From positions 23,770-87,769 of the forward strand of contig NZ_FQXD01000008.1 in the NCBI RefSeq assembly GCF_900129865.1: a DNA stretch of 64,000 nucleotides, in the 5' to 3' direction. Position 1 is the first letter of the stretch. Every line of letters begins with the position of its first letter. The notes beneath the pieces were generated by a model. The model searched no databases. It was not told the origin of the DNA and saw nothing but the letters and a program-made list of their open reading frames with translations. This DNA comes from Virgibacillus chiguensis. Lineage in GTDB: Bacteria > Bacillota > Bacilli > Bacillales > Amphibacillaceae. Positions 1 to 8,422 of this stretch are shown piece after piece. A program made the position numbers and the translations under genes.

Positions 1-35
1 GTTGGATCTGAATTACTTAGCCTATACAAAATCCA

Positions 36-97
36 TTAGAAAAACTTAGCTTGTCGCCAAGTCTTATAGAGAAAGTTGTAGTTTTTCTTATACTATA
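36..97. repeat. Dispersed intergenic hairpin repeat, copy 1
   Basis: The outer arms AGAAAAACT (38-46) and AGTTTTTCT (80-88) are perfect 9-bp inverted repeats. Between them lie a GCCAA core and the string CTTATAG. The same layout returns in many gaps of this window. This copy lies downstream of the secreted repeat protein. Function unknown; it could be a small non-autonomous element or an RNA hairpin. Confidence 0.7.
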
Positions 98-210
98 AAC
101 CTTAAAACGTTATACTTTCCTATAGTACAAAAAAATATGGAAAGCATACCTTTAAAGGGCAATGCATACGACATATACTTACTCAATCTCATCTCATTCA
201 CAAAAAATTT

Positions 211-975
211 CTACTTGTTTGTAAATATTATAAAGCGATTCTCTAGTTCAAATTTAAAGTGAAGGTAGCTATGAAGTTCCCCATTTTGAAATGGGTATAA
301 CTGTAATTTTTTTGCTTCTGTTGCATGGTTAACAATAATTTCTTCCATTAAATCAACAGGAGTTTTATGCATTGTAAGTAACCCTAATTGTTCTGCAGTA
401 TGGTATAATTTAGCTTCATGTACTTCTTTAATTAGCTGATCTATGCCTTTTTCACGTTGCTTTATTCCTAATCGCTTTGCTTCTACCTCTACCTCAAATT
501 GGATTAATGCTTGTTTTAATTGTTCTGTCGTTTTACCTTCACATACAACCCCCAATTGGTTGGCTTTCTTCCTTAATTGTTTATCAAATACTTCTGTCAT
601 TAATTGTTCTGTCGATTTTCCAGTTGTTTTTAAACCAAGCTGTTTTGCTTTTTGAACCACCTGCGTATAATGAATCGCTTCTAGTAGCTCTCTTTTACTT
701 CTTCCTTCTGGCTGAATGGCATATTTTTTCCTAGCTTGTTCTATCATTGACTGCTCTACTTCTTTTTGTAATGTTGTCTTAGATTTCCCTTCTACTTGAA
801 TGCCCATTTCCTTCGCCGTATACATCAATAACATTTCATTATAACGCTGTCGTTCTTTATTATCCATTGAACTGGATTTTGTTAAAGGTTCATGAAGAGA
901 AGCTGCTATTGCTTGTTCACTTGTTAAAAGCAAAAGCAAAATCACACATATCGATACACATTTTCTTTTTTGCAT
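211..975 (-). CDS. Secreted protein with about seven SAP-like helical repeats
   Basis: Predicted 254-residue exported protein of unknown function. The start chosen is the ATG with AAAGGA about 8 bases upstream; in-frame ATGs further upstream lack a better site. The N-terminus (MQKRKC, then a run of Val/Ile/Leu, ending near SEQAIA) looks like a Sec signal peptide. The mature part consists of roughly seven degenerate units of 27-29 residues with the pattern A-K-x-L-G-I-x-x-x-G-K-S-x-x-x-L-x-x-E-V. This resembles SAP/Rho-N-like helix-extended-helix motifs (AKELGI..GKSK..L), which usually bind nucleic acid; finding them on an exported protein is odd. The gene stands alone, with repeat elements on both sides. 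The repeat structure is seen directly; the family assignment is inferred. Confidence 0.75.
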   Translation of the reverse strand: MQKRKCVSICVILLLLLTSEQAIAASLHEPLTKSSSMDNKERQRYNEMLLMYTAKEMGIQVEGKSKTTLQKEVEQSMIEQARKKYAIQPEGRSKRELLEAIHYTQVVQKAKQLGLKTTGKSTEQLMTEVFDKQLRKKANQLGVVCEGKTTEQLKQALIQFEVEVEAKRLGIKQREKGIDQLIKEVHEAKLYHTAEQLGLLTMHKTPVDLMEEIIVNHATEAKKLQLYPFQNGELHSYLHFKFELENRFIIFTNK

Positions 976-1257
976 ACGAACCATCCTTTGTTTTAGTGCT
1001 CTCAAATATGTAGTTTTGCCAAATTAGTCAGCTACAATTATACCAATTACTTGAAACCTTCTGGATGTATTATTCGTACCTAGTAATAGAGGGTAAGGAG
1101 CAGCAAATACTTCCACACTCGCTAAGGAAAGCGAAATTATTTTCAACGGTAATTAGAATAGAATATACAATAAATACTTTTAATTGTTTAAAATTCAACT
1201 TATTGTAAATGTCTCCCATTTACTTCAGAAATAATTCCCGGAATTGTGTGATATGGA

Positions 1258-1315
1258 TTAGAAAAACTTGCTATTAATCCTAAAGATTTAATGCTTTCTT
1301 ATAGCGAATTAAAGA
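1258..1315. repeat. Dispersed hairpin repeat, degraded copy
   Basis: TTAGAAAAACTTGCTATTAA followed by CTTATAGCGA matches the left half and centre of the dispersed repeat family, but the right AGTTTTTCT arm is lost. It lies just upstream of the lipoprotein gene at 1331. Nothing else is recognisable in 1006-1257. Confidence 0.45.
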
Positions 1316-1330
1316 AAGGTTGGAATAACT

Positions 1331-1741
1331 ATGAAAAAAGTAACGCTCGGTTTGTTAAGTCTATCCTTGTTATGGTTGAGTGGTTGTGCCCTATTAGAGG
1401 AAACGACGAATTCTTTAAATTATGCAGAGGAAGCAACTGCCTACGTTAATGATTTAAACCTTTTTCTAGAAGAAGCTTCTACTTTAGAAGCAGATGAACT
1501 AAGAACAGAACTGGAAAATCTACAAACTACAATAACTGACTTTATTGATATCGACCCGCCTACCATTGCTGAAGACATACACGAAGAATTAAAAAGTAGA
1601 AGTGAACAATTATTAGATACAACGAACGATTTAATGAATCAAGGGGAGGTAACAGTTGAACAACTCAAAGATACAGAGCTTTATCGTACGATTGAAAATA
1701 TCCAATCGTTGCAAAACCAAATTGAACAACTGGAACTGTAG
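1331..1741 (+). CDS. Small lipoprotein, DUF6376-like
   Basis: 136 residues. A lipobox LWLSGC near residues 14-19 follows a short Lys-Lys start and a hydrophobic stretch, so Cys19 should be lipidated and the protein held on the outer face of the membrane. The rest is acidic, helical and rich in Glu/Leu, with IDPP near residue 75, then Q-rich helices. It resembles the short DUF6376-type lipoproteins of Bacillaceae; function unknown. AAAGAAAGG stands before the ATG. Monocistronic. Confidence 0.7.
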   Translation: MKKVTLGLLSLSLLWLSGCALLEETTNSLNYAEEATAYVNDLNLFLEEASTLEADELRTELENLQTTITDFIDIDPPTIAEDIHEELKSRSEQLLDTTNDLMNQGEVTVEQLKDTELYRTIENIQSLQNQIEQLEL

Positions 1742-1898
1742 TCGGGTGAACTGTTCTTTAATGGAGACTTCAAAGCAAGTTTCAAATCATATTTTGGAAG
1801 TTTTATAACTACATGCGAATAACCTATTTAAGGAGCATTCAATTAGTGATGTACAAAATAACTTGGCTTTTCACTAATTCCGTCTCGTTTTAAAAAAA

Positions 1899-2318
1899 TT
1901 ATTCAAAAAAATTCATATACTGTTTATCCTTTTTATAATAAGCTAACCGATCTGCTAAAGTGCCTGTGTGAAATTCGAACTTATGCCCATCAGGATCTGT
2001 AAAATAGATGGATTTTTTATCCCTCACATCTCTTTCTCTTCCTTGCAAAATATTCACATTTAACCTACACAATAAATCATATGCTCTGTCAAACTCTGCT
2101 TCATCAATGGAAAACGCAAGATGTGTATAAGATTGATGGATTTCTTGCCGCGGAATATCTTTTTCTTCGTTTAACGCAAGCCACAGCCCATCCAAATCAA
2201 AATATGCAGTGCTCCTCCCTTTAACTAACAGCTTTGCCCCGAAGACTTGTTCATAAAATACAACCGACCTTTCTAAGTCGGAAACAGAAAATAAAACGTG
2301 ATTTATTCCCTTCATCAT
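1899..2318 (-). CDS. fosB: FosB metallothiol transferase (fosfomycin resistance)
   Basis: 139 residues, the normal FosB length. FosB adds a thiol (bacillithiol in Bacillaceae) to fosfomycin and opens its epoxide, using a divalent metal in the cytosol. It is a glyoxalase/bleomycin-resistance fold protein. The three metal ligands known for FosB are at the expected places: His7 (GINH), His66 (SYTH) and Glu115 (KFEFHTG). The motif [14 protein letters not shown] is typical. Start is the first of two adjacent ATGs behind GGAGGGGAAAG; the second is equally possible. Probably an intrinsic chromosomal resistance gene; a related dioxygenase-like protein cannot be wholly excluded. Confidence 0.88.
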   Translation of the reverse strand: MMKGINHVLFSVSDLERSVVFYEQVFGAKLLVKGRSTAYFDLDGLWLALNEEKDIPRQEIHQSYTHLAFSIDEAEFDRAYDLLCRLNVNILQGRERDVRDKKSIYFTDPDGHKFEFHTGTLADRLAYYKKDKQYMNFFE

Positions 2319-2448
2319 CTTTCCCCTCCGTTCCTATGTATATGGAGTGATTGTGGTCTTTTGGACTTAAAGCACAATAATTTTAAAGAGCAAGTCACCA
2401 TTTGACAGAATAACTTGTCTTATATTTAGCAGGAAGAAGTGCATAGTA

Positions 2449-2559
2449 TTATTCACCATAATAGGTTTTATTCGATTTTCGTTTATGAAGGTATTTCTTC
2501 ACTATTGGATATATGACTGGTCCATATTTAATTAATTTTCGGATTAATTTCTTCATCAT
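2449..2559 (-). CDS. 36-residue basic amphipathic peptide
   Basis: A small gene below usual cut-offs. Its peptide begins MMKKLIRKLIKYGPVIYPIV and ends KKYLHKRKSNKTYYGE. GGGAGG lies about 5 bases before the first ATG and 8 before the second (2556). Such short Lys-rich proteins with a YGPxxYPIVKK core occur in Bacillaceae and are unnamed as far as I recall. One hydrophobic helix is flanked by Lys/Arg clusters, so it probably touches the membrane. An opposite-strand frame at 2513-2710 is judged a shadow. Confidence 0.6.
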   Translation of the reverse strand: MMKKLIRKLIKYGPVIYPIVKKYLHKRKSNKTYYGE

Positions 2560-2713
2560 AAACCCTCCCATTTATACTTTATTTTATCGCAAATTACAAT
2601 TAAATGAAATTTTGTTGTTATACATTAAAAATGCATTCCCTTTTTTAACTACAACCAAACAAATTCTCGCAAATATTCGCTGTTTAATTGGTCATACTAA
2701 TAACATATAACTA

Positions 2714-2770
2714 TTAGAAAAACTGTCGCCAAATCTCATAGCAAAAGCTGTAGTTTTTCTTATACGATAT
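2714..2770. repeat. Dispersed intergenic hairpin repeat, copy 2
   Basis: Perfect 9-bp arms AGAAAAACT (2716-2724) and AGTTTTTCT (2752-2760) around GTCGCCAAATC, CATAG and AAGCTG. It is the closest relative of the copy at 36-97 and sits about 45 bp upstream of the gene at 2814, so it would be in or near that gene's leader. Confidence 0.7.
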
Positions 2771-2813
2771 ACCAAAATTTTATACATCTATAGCGAAAAA
2801 GGAGTAGTAATAT

Positions 2814-3167
2814 ATGGAACCTCATCGAAATTCGATTGAACAGACGTTATTAGCGTACAAAAAGGGTGTAGACATCTTTTCAAAACAAATGCCTGCATTT
2901 ACGAAAAAGTATCATGATTTTACAGAAGCTTGCTTTCAAGAAGGAGAGCTTTCTGCTAAAGCAAAGCAGTTAATAGGTCTAGGTATCAGCTTACATGCAC
3001 AAGATGAGTATTGTATTATTTATCACACAAAAGGATGCTTGGACCAAGGTTGTACAAAGCAGGAAATTTTAGAAGCGGCAGCTGTTACAGCAGCATTTGG
3101 TGGTGGAGCATCTATGAGCCAAGCAGTAACACTTGTTCTAGAGTGCATTAACGAACTTTCAAACTAA
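2814..3167 (+). CDS. Carboxymuconolactone decarboxylase / AhpD-like protein
   Basis: 117 residues, the single-domain length of this family. The core KAKQLIGLGISLHAQDEY is followed by CIIYHTKGC, which corresponds to the AhpD redox/active region (CxxC..H), here reduced to a Cys-x3-His pattern with a second Cys. The C-terminal helix FGGGASMSQAV is also typical. Members are small disulfide or peroxide-related enzymes or decarboxylases; the exact reaction cannot be read from sequence. AAAGGAG lies 9 bases before the ATG. Monocistronic, followed by a terminator-like hairpin. Confidence 0.8.
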   Translation: MEPHRNSIEQTLLAYKKGVDIFSKQMPAFTKKYHDFTEACFQEGELSAKAKQLIGLGISLHAQDEYCIIYHTKGCLDQGCTKQEILEAAAVTAAFGGGASMSQAVTLVLECINELSN

Positions 3168-3175
3168 GCAAATAC

Positions 3176-3234
3176 AGAGAGTTGCCACAATCGTTGTCGC
3201 TTGGCTTGCATGTGGTAACTTTCTCTTGGCTTTT
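3176..3234 (+). terminator. Rho-independent terminator of the AhpD-like gene
   Basis: AGAGAGTTGCCACA pairs with TGTGGTAACTTTCTCT (one bulge, one wobble) and is followed by TTGGCTTTT. It begins 8 bases after the stop codon. The rest of the gap to 3424 holds nothing I can identify. Confidence 0.6.
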
Positions 3235-3424
3235 GCTAAGAAGTAATCTTATTCTCTTCCTTCAATGGTTAGCTTCCTATTTACACGCTCTTCTAGAATA
3301 GTCATTTACTTACTTTTACACAAAATCCTCCGTGCAGGTTGTTAGCAACATGCTCATCATGGTGAGTAGTATGCAGAAAACGATTGGCTTAACATTTTTC
3401 ACGAAAAAGTTACTCTTGTCCTTC

Positions 3425-4354
3425 TCAAATTTCATATGGTTGGCTATGTAAAAGCAAATGAACAACACTTAAAAAGAGCTGACGTTGCGATGGCTTTTCC
3501 CAGTCTTCAAGAACTTCCGCCATCAGCCACATTACTTCGTCTAAAAACACATGCTCTAAAGCCATTTTCCACACTCTTTTTTCTACTTCTGTTACTTGTA
3601 CAAACTGATAATAGCCAGATAAAAACGTCTTCCATTGTTCTACGGTAAATACGTAATCAGGTGCAGATGATAATTCATTATGAAATAATAATAATGCTAA
3701 AGCTAAATTAAAAACACGCGGAACTTTTGCAGCATTGTCGGGATCAATCAAATAAGGTTCAGGTGTAAAGACTAGATTATTCGCTTTATAATCATGCGGT
3801 GTTAAAACATGGGGCAAGAGAAGTTCCTTCAAACAAGATTGTTTGGTTACACAGGAAAGTAATTTTTCTTCTAACTGAGTAATAGGAAAAGTAACACGGT
3901 TCCGTTTAGCATGAGTTGTAATCGTTCGTACGCTTTCCTCTACTTCTTCATTCGTGAAATCATACACAGCATATTCTGGAATTTGAAATAATTCTCCTTT
4001 TGGTGATAACGCATGAATATGCCCTAATAAACAACCCGATGCATATATTTGTGTATGTGTCGCTGTATACGATTTCCCATGGATAAATGGGTACACAACG
4101 TAACACGCATCTTCCAGTTCTTGCGGGTTATTTGTGTCCATTTTTATCGGTGTAACAATAGGAACGCCATTTGCTCGTAAAAATCGTGTGTATTTCGCTA
4201 ATGCTTCAGCACGTTCGAGTGGTTTTTGCGTTTTCTTCACAATAACCTCTTTTCCTTTATATGGGACATGGTAAACGGGAGAAAAAGGGTAAATACTTTT
4301 GGGCTCTTTATCAACAGCTATTTGAAAGTGCTCTAATACTTTTGTACTCTGCAA
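3425..4354 (-). CDS. Aminoglycoside-phosphotransferase-like kinase
   Basis: 309 residues. A cytosolic small-molecule kinase of the APH/choline-kinase fold. The catalytic HDYKANN is at residues 187-193 and the metal-binding LIDPDNA near 202-208, replacing the usual HGD..N..ID.D pattern. Lys40/41 in VIVKK is the likely ATP lysine. The substrate is unknown; similar proteins phosphorylate sugars, amino alcohols or antibiotics. Start is TTG (4352-4354) with GGAGGG 8 bases upstream. Monocistronic. It is followed at some distance by GNAT acetyltransferases, but nothing shows that they act together. Confidence 0.8.
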   Translation of the reverse strand: MQSTKVLEHFQIAVDKEPKSIYPFSPVYHVPYKGKEVIVKKTQKPLERAEALAKYTRFLRANGVPIVTPIKMDTNNPQELEDACYVVYPFIHGKSYTATHTQIYASGCLLGHIHALSPKGELFQIPEYAVYDFTNEEVEESVRTITTHAKRNRVTFPITQLEEKLLSCVTKQSCLKELLLPHVLTPHDYKANNLVFTPEPYLIDPDNAAKVPRVFNLALALLLFHNELSSAPDYVFTVEQWKTFLSGYYQFVQVTEVEKRVWKMALEHVFLDEVMWLMAEVLEDWEKPSQRQLFLSVVHLLLHSQPYEI

Positions 4355-4458
4355 ATCAATTCCCTCCTCTTTTAAATGTCGTTTATCCCAATTATAGGAC
4401 TTATCTAACTTTCTAATTTTGAAGAGTTTACAAGCAATTTGAAATAAATATCACCACA

Positions 4459-5001
4459 CTATGAACGATGCACTTTTTTATCAGTGTCATACGTCAATAG
4501 CCAACAGTCATGATATTTCCCTTCATGAAACGCATAATGCAATAATTTTTTCACACGTTGAAATCCTGCTTTTTCATAACAGGCTACCGCCCTAACGTTC
4601 TCTACATGTGGGTCAAGGACAACCTTGGACGCACCGTACGCTTCAATGAGAAATGCCGTCACTTTTTTTATAAGCTCCGTTCCAATTCCTCTATTTCGAT
4701 AATTACCTTCACCAATGAATTGATCCATACCGTAAGCGCTTGAACCTACAAGGGGCATCAAATTACTTGTACAACTATTAATTGGATAATACTGCAAATA
4801 ACCAATTGGAATTTCATTACAATATATAATACAGCGGGATATTAATGCATTATTTGTATAGAATTTATCCTCTATCATTTCCATTGTATAGGATTTATCC
4901 CTCCCTCCATAAAATTGTAAAACAGAAGGGTCACACAACCAACTCCTTAGCAGTGCTTGATGCTCCTTGTTTAATGGCCGAATGGAAAGATTATTTTGCA
5001 T
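4459..5001 (-). CDS. GNAT acetyltransferase, AAC(6')-like
   Basis: 180 residues. An acetyl-CoA dependent N-acetyltransferase whose whole length follows the aminoglycoside 6'-acetyltransferase pattern: RSWLCDPSVLQFYGGRD near the N-terminus, GMDQFIGEGNYRNRGIGTEL (acetyl-CoA loop R-N-R-G-I-G) and VVLDPHVENVRAVACYEKAGF near the C-terminus. The family includes resistance enzymes, but many chromosomal homologues have unknown natural substrates, so resistance is only possible. It lies in a run of independent GNAT genes. Confidence 0.8.
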   Translation of the reverse strand: MQNNLSIRPLNKEHQALLRSWLCDPSVLQFYGGRDKSYTMEMIEDKFYTNNALISRCIIYCNEIPIGYLQYYPINSCTSNLMPLVGSSAYGMDQFIGEGNYRNRGIGTELIKKVTAFLIEAYGASKVVLDPHVENVRAVACYEKAGFQRVKKLLHYAFHEGKYHDCWLLTYDTDKKVHRS

Positions 5002-5084
5002 TTCATACCTCCTAGCATAGTATGTTTAGGCATTACTTTTTCGCCTTCTTAATCTGATTCATTCATAAAAATTGTATCTGCTCT

Positions 5085-5185
5085 TGCACCCGTTACTTTC
5101 CACTGCAGCGGACGCTTTCCTCAGGGCTACTTGAGCCTCTTCGCTCACAAAAATTTTTCGCTGTGGGGTCTCAAGACTCATGCTC
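5085..5185. repeat. Remnant of a GC-rich Bacillaceae intergenic repeat
   Basis: The stretch has TTTCCACTGCAGCGGACGCT, then TTGAGCCTCTTCGCT and GTGGGGTCTCAAGACTCATG, clearly richer in G+C than its surroundings. From memory it resembles a decayed copy of an intergenic repeat of Bacillaceae (CGGACGCTTTCC...GGGGTCTCAA). TTGAG and CTCAA can pair. No coding potential seen. Confidence 0.5.
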
Positions 5186-5199
5186 CTAAAAGGTGTATT

Positions 5200-5262
5200 C
5201 TTTTAGAAAACGTGGCTTATGGTGTAAGTTGTAGCTTTACTTATTCTATAAAACTTTCAATT
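5200..5262. repeat. Dispersed hairpin repeat, diverged copy
   Basis: TTTTAGAAAACGTGGCTTAT, then AAGTTGTAGCTTTACTTATT and CTATAAAAC keep the order of the dispersed hairpin family, but the right arm is mutated. It lies directly downstream of the GNAT gene at 5271-5777. Confidence 0.5.
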
Positions 5263-5270
5263 TTATACTC

Positions 5271-5777
5271 TTATTGTGTAAAAATACTTATATCTTTCCA
5301 ACCATATACAAGCGTTGGTAATTCATGACCTCCAACATGCAGCTTTGTGCGCTGGAGCAAGCTTCCATCCATAGCTTCATAGAAATGTTTCGCTGGATTA
5401 TCCGCTAATACCTTGACAATCATTGTATTTACACCGTCCTTATAGAGCTGTTCCACAACCTTTTGAAACAACATGTTCCCTATTCCTTTTCTTTGGTAGT
5501 CTTCTAAAAGATAAATAGCATAAAGTTCACCATCATATCCAGCATATTTTCCTGTCCTTTCTTTGCCACCTGTAGCAAAACCAACCATATAGCCGTCCTT
5601 ATCTTCAGCTATATGGATTGGTTGATTTACTATTTGCTCGCGCCATTTTTTTGGCTCATACGTTAAAGTTTGTAAAAATTCATCTGGCACGATTCCGCTG
5701 TACGTTGTTTTCCAGCTATCTATATGAACTTTAGCTATAGATGCGGCATCATCTATATTTGCTTGACGTGTCTGCAA
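5271..5777 (-). CDS. GNAT family N-acetyltransferase
   Basis: 168 residues. The N-terminus QTRQANIDDAASIAKVHIDS and the Trp-Lys-Thr-Thr-Tyr-x-Gly-Ile-Val-Pro motif mark the common YhbS/YitI-like type. The acetyl-CoA signature is YLLEDYQRKGIGNMLFQKVV. The C-terminal FYEAM is the usual last strand. Start is TTG, set by AAAAGGAGG just upstream; 14 bases separate it from the cupin stop codon, so the two genes are probably co-transcribed. Substrate unknown. Confidence 0.8.
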   Translation of the reverse strand: MQTRQANIDDAASIAKVHIDSWKTTYSGIVPDEFLQTLTYEPKKWREQIVNQPIHIAEDKDGYMVGFATGGKERTGKYAGYDGELYAIYLLEDYQRKGIGNMLFQKVVEQLYKDGVNTMIVKVLADNPAKHFYEAMDGSLLQRTKLHVGGHELPTLVYGWKDISIFTQ

Positions 5778-5791
5778 CTTCTTACCTCCTT

Positions 5792-6175
5792 TTAATAGTC
5801 TTCGTTTCTTTCTATCATTTCAGCGCATATATCATGAGATAGATTCAGTATAGCCGCTTCAACGACAATAGCCGTTAACCCATGTTCTGATTGCGTTACA
5901 TGCCGTTCATTCTGTTCCCAATATACAGCTTCTCCTTTTTGAACAGGTAGAAAGTATCCTTCAGCTCCTTTTACTTCCCCACTTCCTTCAATTACAAAAA
6001 GAAGCTGATCTGTTGAAGCCGCATGCTCACCAACAACACCGCCAGCTTCTAGATATAGACAACTCATTTGGATGGACGCTTTATCAAGTTTTAATAACGG
6101 TCTAATGCTTAGATTTTTTGATTCATGTGCTGTAACTTGCTTTGCATACGCGGTTGAAAAACGATAAATTTTCAT
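5792..6175 (-). CDS. Single-domain cupin protein
   Basis: 127 residues from the ATG chosen (AAAGGA about 10 bases upstream); an upstream in-frame start would add 17 residues lacking any family character. The core LLKLDKASIQMSCLYLEAGG, then GGVVGEHAASTDQLLFVIEG and GEAVYWEQNERHVTQSE, is a cupin barrel. Of the usual metal ligands, one His in GEHAAS and one in NERH remain, so metal binding is uncertain. Function unknown; probably a small sensor or sugar/amine-binding protein. It is upstream of, and likely co-transcribed with, the GNAT at 5271. Confidence 0.72.
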   Translation of the reverse strand: MKIYRFSTAYAKQVTAHESKNLSIRPLLKLDKASIQMSCLYLEAGGVVGEHAASTDQLLFVIEGSGEVKGAEGYFLPVQKGEAVYWEQNERHVTQSEHGLTAIVVEAAILNLSHDICAEMIERNEDY

Positions 6176-6329
6176 TTTAATCGTTTCCTTTCTACCATTT
6201 TTATACGTCGTCATAAAAAGGTGCAAAGGATCTCGGCTTTATTTTTATAAACCTGAAGGGACAAGTACAAACGATGGGGACTGAATGGTAATCATACTGT
6301 ATAAGTATTTACAACTATCATTTGCTTCT

Positions 6330-6809
6330 TTATGAAAGCACCATGCGAACTGTTTGCAATTGTTGCCCAGCAAAATCTTCCGTGAATTCTTCTACTTTTT
6401 TAAAGCCTTTATGTTCATAAAAACGCGTGCCTTGCTTATTTTCTTTCTCAACCTGAATATAAATTGCCGCATTGCGATTTATTTGTTTTCCTGCTTCTAA
6501 TAGTGCTGTTCCTGCTCCCAACCCTTGATATTCTGGCAATATATAAATAGCAGCTAATTCCATTGTTCCTTTATCTGTAACAGGAGAAAAATTTGCAAAT
6601 CCAATCACCTTTGCGTCTACTACAGCAACGAAAAAATGCGATCCTTTTAACCGTCTAAGCAACATATCTTCACTATAAGCACCAACTAAAAATGTATCTC
6701 GAGTACCTTTAGGTATAATTCCTTCATACGTGGCGTGCCAGCTTGTTACTGCTACTTGTTGAACGGATTCAATATCTGCTTCTTCCATCTTGCGTATGCT
6801 CAAATTCAT
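6330..6809 (-). CDS. GNAT family N-acetyltransferase
   Basis: 159 residues, the same general type as the gene at 5271: VTSWHATYEGIIPKGTRDTF near the N-terminus and IYILPEYQGLGAGTALLEAG as the acetyl-CoA loop (Q-G-L-G-A-G). FYEHKGF is the terminal motif. CGAGGAGACTGAGC precedes the ATG. The two may be old duplicates. Substrate unknown. The 200-bp gap upstream (6810-7032) is a little GC-richer at 6890-6985 but contains no recognised feature. Confidence 0.8.
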   Translation of the reverse strand: MNLSIRKMEEADIESVQQVAVTSWHATYEGIIPKGTRDTFLVGAYSEDMLLRRLKGSHFFVAVVDAKVIGFANFSPVTDKGTMELAAIYILPEYQGLGAGTALLEAGKQINRNAAIYIQVEKENKQGTRFYEHKGFKKVEEFTEDFAGQQLQTVRMVLS

Positions 6810-7032
6810 GCTCAGTCTCCTCGTATGTATAAATTAGGCAAATCGTTTTTAGCCTATTGTTTTTATATGTGCGTGAACCATACTTCACAGTGAAGTCGAA
6901 GCTCTCCTCTCATACTGCTTAGGCCCCCAAACGTTCGTTGCAGAACCCGGCTTACGCCTCTTCCGTGCCATTCAAAAAGCTGTTCCATCTTTTAGACTTG
7001 TGATCATTTCTTGCTTGATTTCAAAAATTGCT

Positions 7033-7398
7033 TTATTCATGTATTTTGTTTCGCTGTAAAGAAGGCGGGCACAAGCGATTGTATTGTTTAATTTTTTTAT
7101 TCGTAAGTTTTATTTTGGCCTTCCTTTCTTCTACATGCAAAATAGCTAGTTCTTCTTTTAACACGTCAATTTCATTAGCTAATTCGATCCATCTTGGTAA
7201 GACGTGATTATCCTTCATTGTTTTATATAACTGCTGTTCTTGACTAAAATTGTCACCCTTTAATTTTAGTGGTTTTCCTTTTCCTGGTAAATTTTCAAAT
7301 TGTCCTTCCCTTTCTGCCCGTTTAACCATTTCACTAATGGGATCAGTATATTGAATTCGCTCATTCACTTCATACTCTTTTTTCGATTCTTTATCCAT
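7033..7398 (-). CDS. DUF1992 protein (DnaJ-homologue C28 domain)
   Basis: 121 residues. The motif DPISEMVKRAEREGQFENLP, followed by GKGKPL and a helix with PRWIELANEIDVLKEEL, is the DUF1992 domain, found alone in bacteria and in eukaryotic DNAJC28. Role unknown. The ATG at 7398 has GAGGG 6 bases upstream; an upstream GTG lies inside the ribosome-binding-site sequence. Monocistronic. Confidence 0.82.
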   Translation of the reverse strand: MDKESKKEYEVNERIQYTDPISEMVKRAEREGQFENLPGKGKPLKLKGDNFSQEQQLYKTMKDNHVLPRWIELANEIDVLKEELAILHVEERKAKIKLTNKKIKQYNRLCPPSLQRNKIHE

Positions 7399-7509
7399 CC
7401 ACATCCCTCTTTTCACTTTTTATTTTATTATAGTATTCGACATATTCCATAAATAACCTGCTTCACAAAAGCGAAAAACAGGGAAAATATTTGAGAATAA
7501 AAGCTTTTT

Positions 7510-8181
7510 TTATTGGACAAATGCATACCGATATAACAATTCCACATTTGCTTCTACTTCTATTTGACCGGCTTGAATCGGGGTCGTAGTACTTTCAGCA
7601 GAAGCAGAAAAGGCTTTATAAGCTACTGGAGATGGTGAGGTTTGTTCTATAATCATAAGCGGAATGGTATCTAGAACTACATGGAAATTTTGAGCAATGG
7701 TGCTGGCTTTGCGAGTTCCATCCTCTAAAGCACTTTGCAAAGCCTGATCATAAGCGGCTGCTTGCTGATCAGTTGAAAATTGAATATCAAATACGCGGTT
7801 TACTCCTTCTAGGACAGTCCTATCAATAATAGCTCCTATTGCTTCAAAATCTGTAAGCATAACTTGAAGCGTGTTCATAACCTGATACCGTTGATTTACA
7901 GGCTTTCCATCTTTATAGTCAAAAATAGGTCGGATAGTAAAGGAAGAGGTTTTTATTGCTTGTGGAGGTACACCTAATTCATTTAAAGATTGAATTACTT
8001 GATTCATGATGCGCGCATTTTCCTGTTGCGCTTTCGTAAGGGAAGGATCTTCAGTAACGACTCCTAATTGAACCGAAGCAATATTTGGCTCCACCATTAC
8101 TTTTCCTGTTCCATACACTTTCATTGTCCTATTTGAGACGGACTCAGTTCTTGTAGGCATTTGATAATAGTTGGGATACAT
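7510..8181 (-). CDS. SIMPL (DUF541) domain protein
   Basis: 223 residues. It matches the SIMPL/DUF541 family: MKVYGTGKVMVEPNIASVQL, then QENARIMNQVIQSLNELGVP, KTSSFTIRPIFDYKDGKP and YQVMNTLQVML, ending in EANVELLYRY. Family members form large oligomeric barrels, sometimes periplasmic; this copy has no signal peptide. Start ATG (MYPNYY) has AAAGGAG 11 bases upstream; an earlier ATG at 8202 lacks one. Function unknown. Confidence 0.82.
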   Translation of the reverse strand: MYPNYYQMPTRTESVSNRTMKVYGTGKVMVEPNIASVQLGVVTEDPSLTKAQQENARIMNQVIQSLNELGVPPQAIKTSSFTIRPIFDYKDGKPVNQRYQVMNTLQVMLTDFEAIGAIIDRTVLEGVNRVFDIQFSTDQQAAAYDQALQSALEDGTRKASTIAQNFHVVLDTIPLMIIEQTSPSPVAYKAFSASAESTTTPIQAGQIEVEANVELLYRYAFVQ

Positions 8182-8292
8182 GTGAACGGTCACTCCTTTC
8201 ATGATGCTTTATAGCAATCATTAAAGGTTATGCGGACAATAACGTAAAGATGAAAAAGAGAGCAAGGAAGTTTAAACGGATTCTTTTTACTA

Positions 8293-8402
8293 ATTGTGAA
8301 CTCCAGCGAAAAAGTGGTGAACTTCAAACAATTTTCTTGTGAACTCCAGCGACTTTCATATAAATTCAAGCGATTTCCTTGTGAACTTCAGCGAATTTAC
8401 AG
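8293..8402. repeat. 110-bp direct repeat, left copy (array of about 22-bp units)
   Basis: Nearly identical, with three mismatches by eye, to 9485-9594. Each copy is itself an array of about five degenerate units of 21-22 bp with the pattern TTGTGAACTYCAGCGA plus spacer. The two copies bracket the NERD gene. Non-coding, no dyad symmetry inside a unit. Confidence 0.85.
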
Positions 8403-8422
8403 AATTTGTATCCTGCTCTCTC

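Noticed and set aside
2513..2710. 65-codon plus-strand frame
   Set aside because: No ribosome site or family; it is antisense to the better supported 36-residue peptide gene and AT-rich by chance.
8293..8402. CRISPR-like short array of 22-bp units
   Set aside because: Units are degenerate, directly adjacent and without unique spacers; there are no cas genes in the window.
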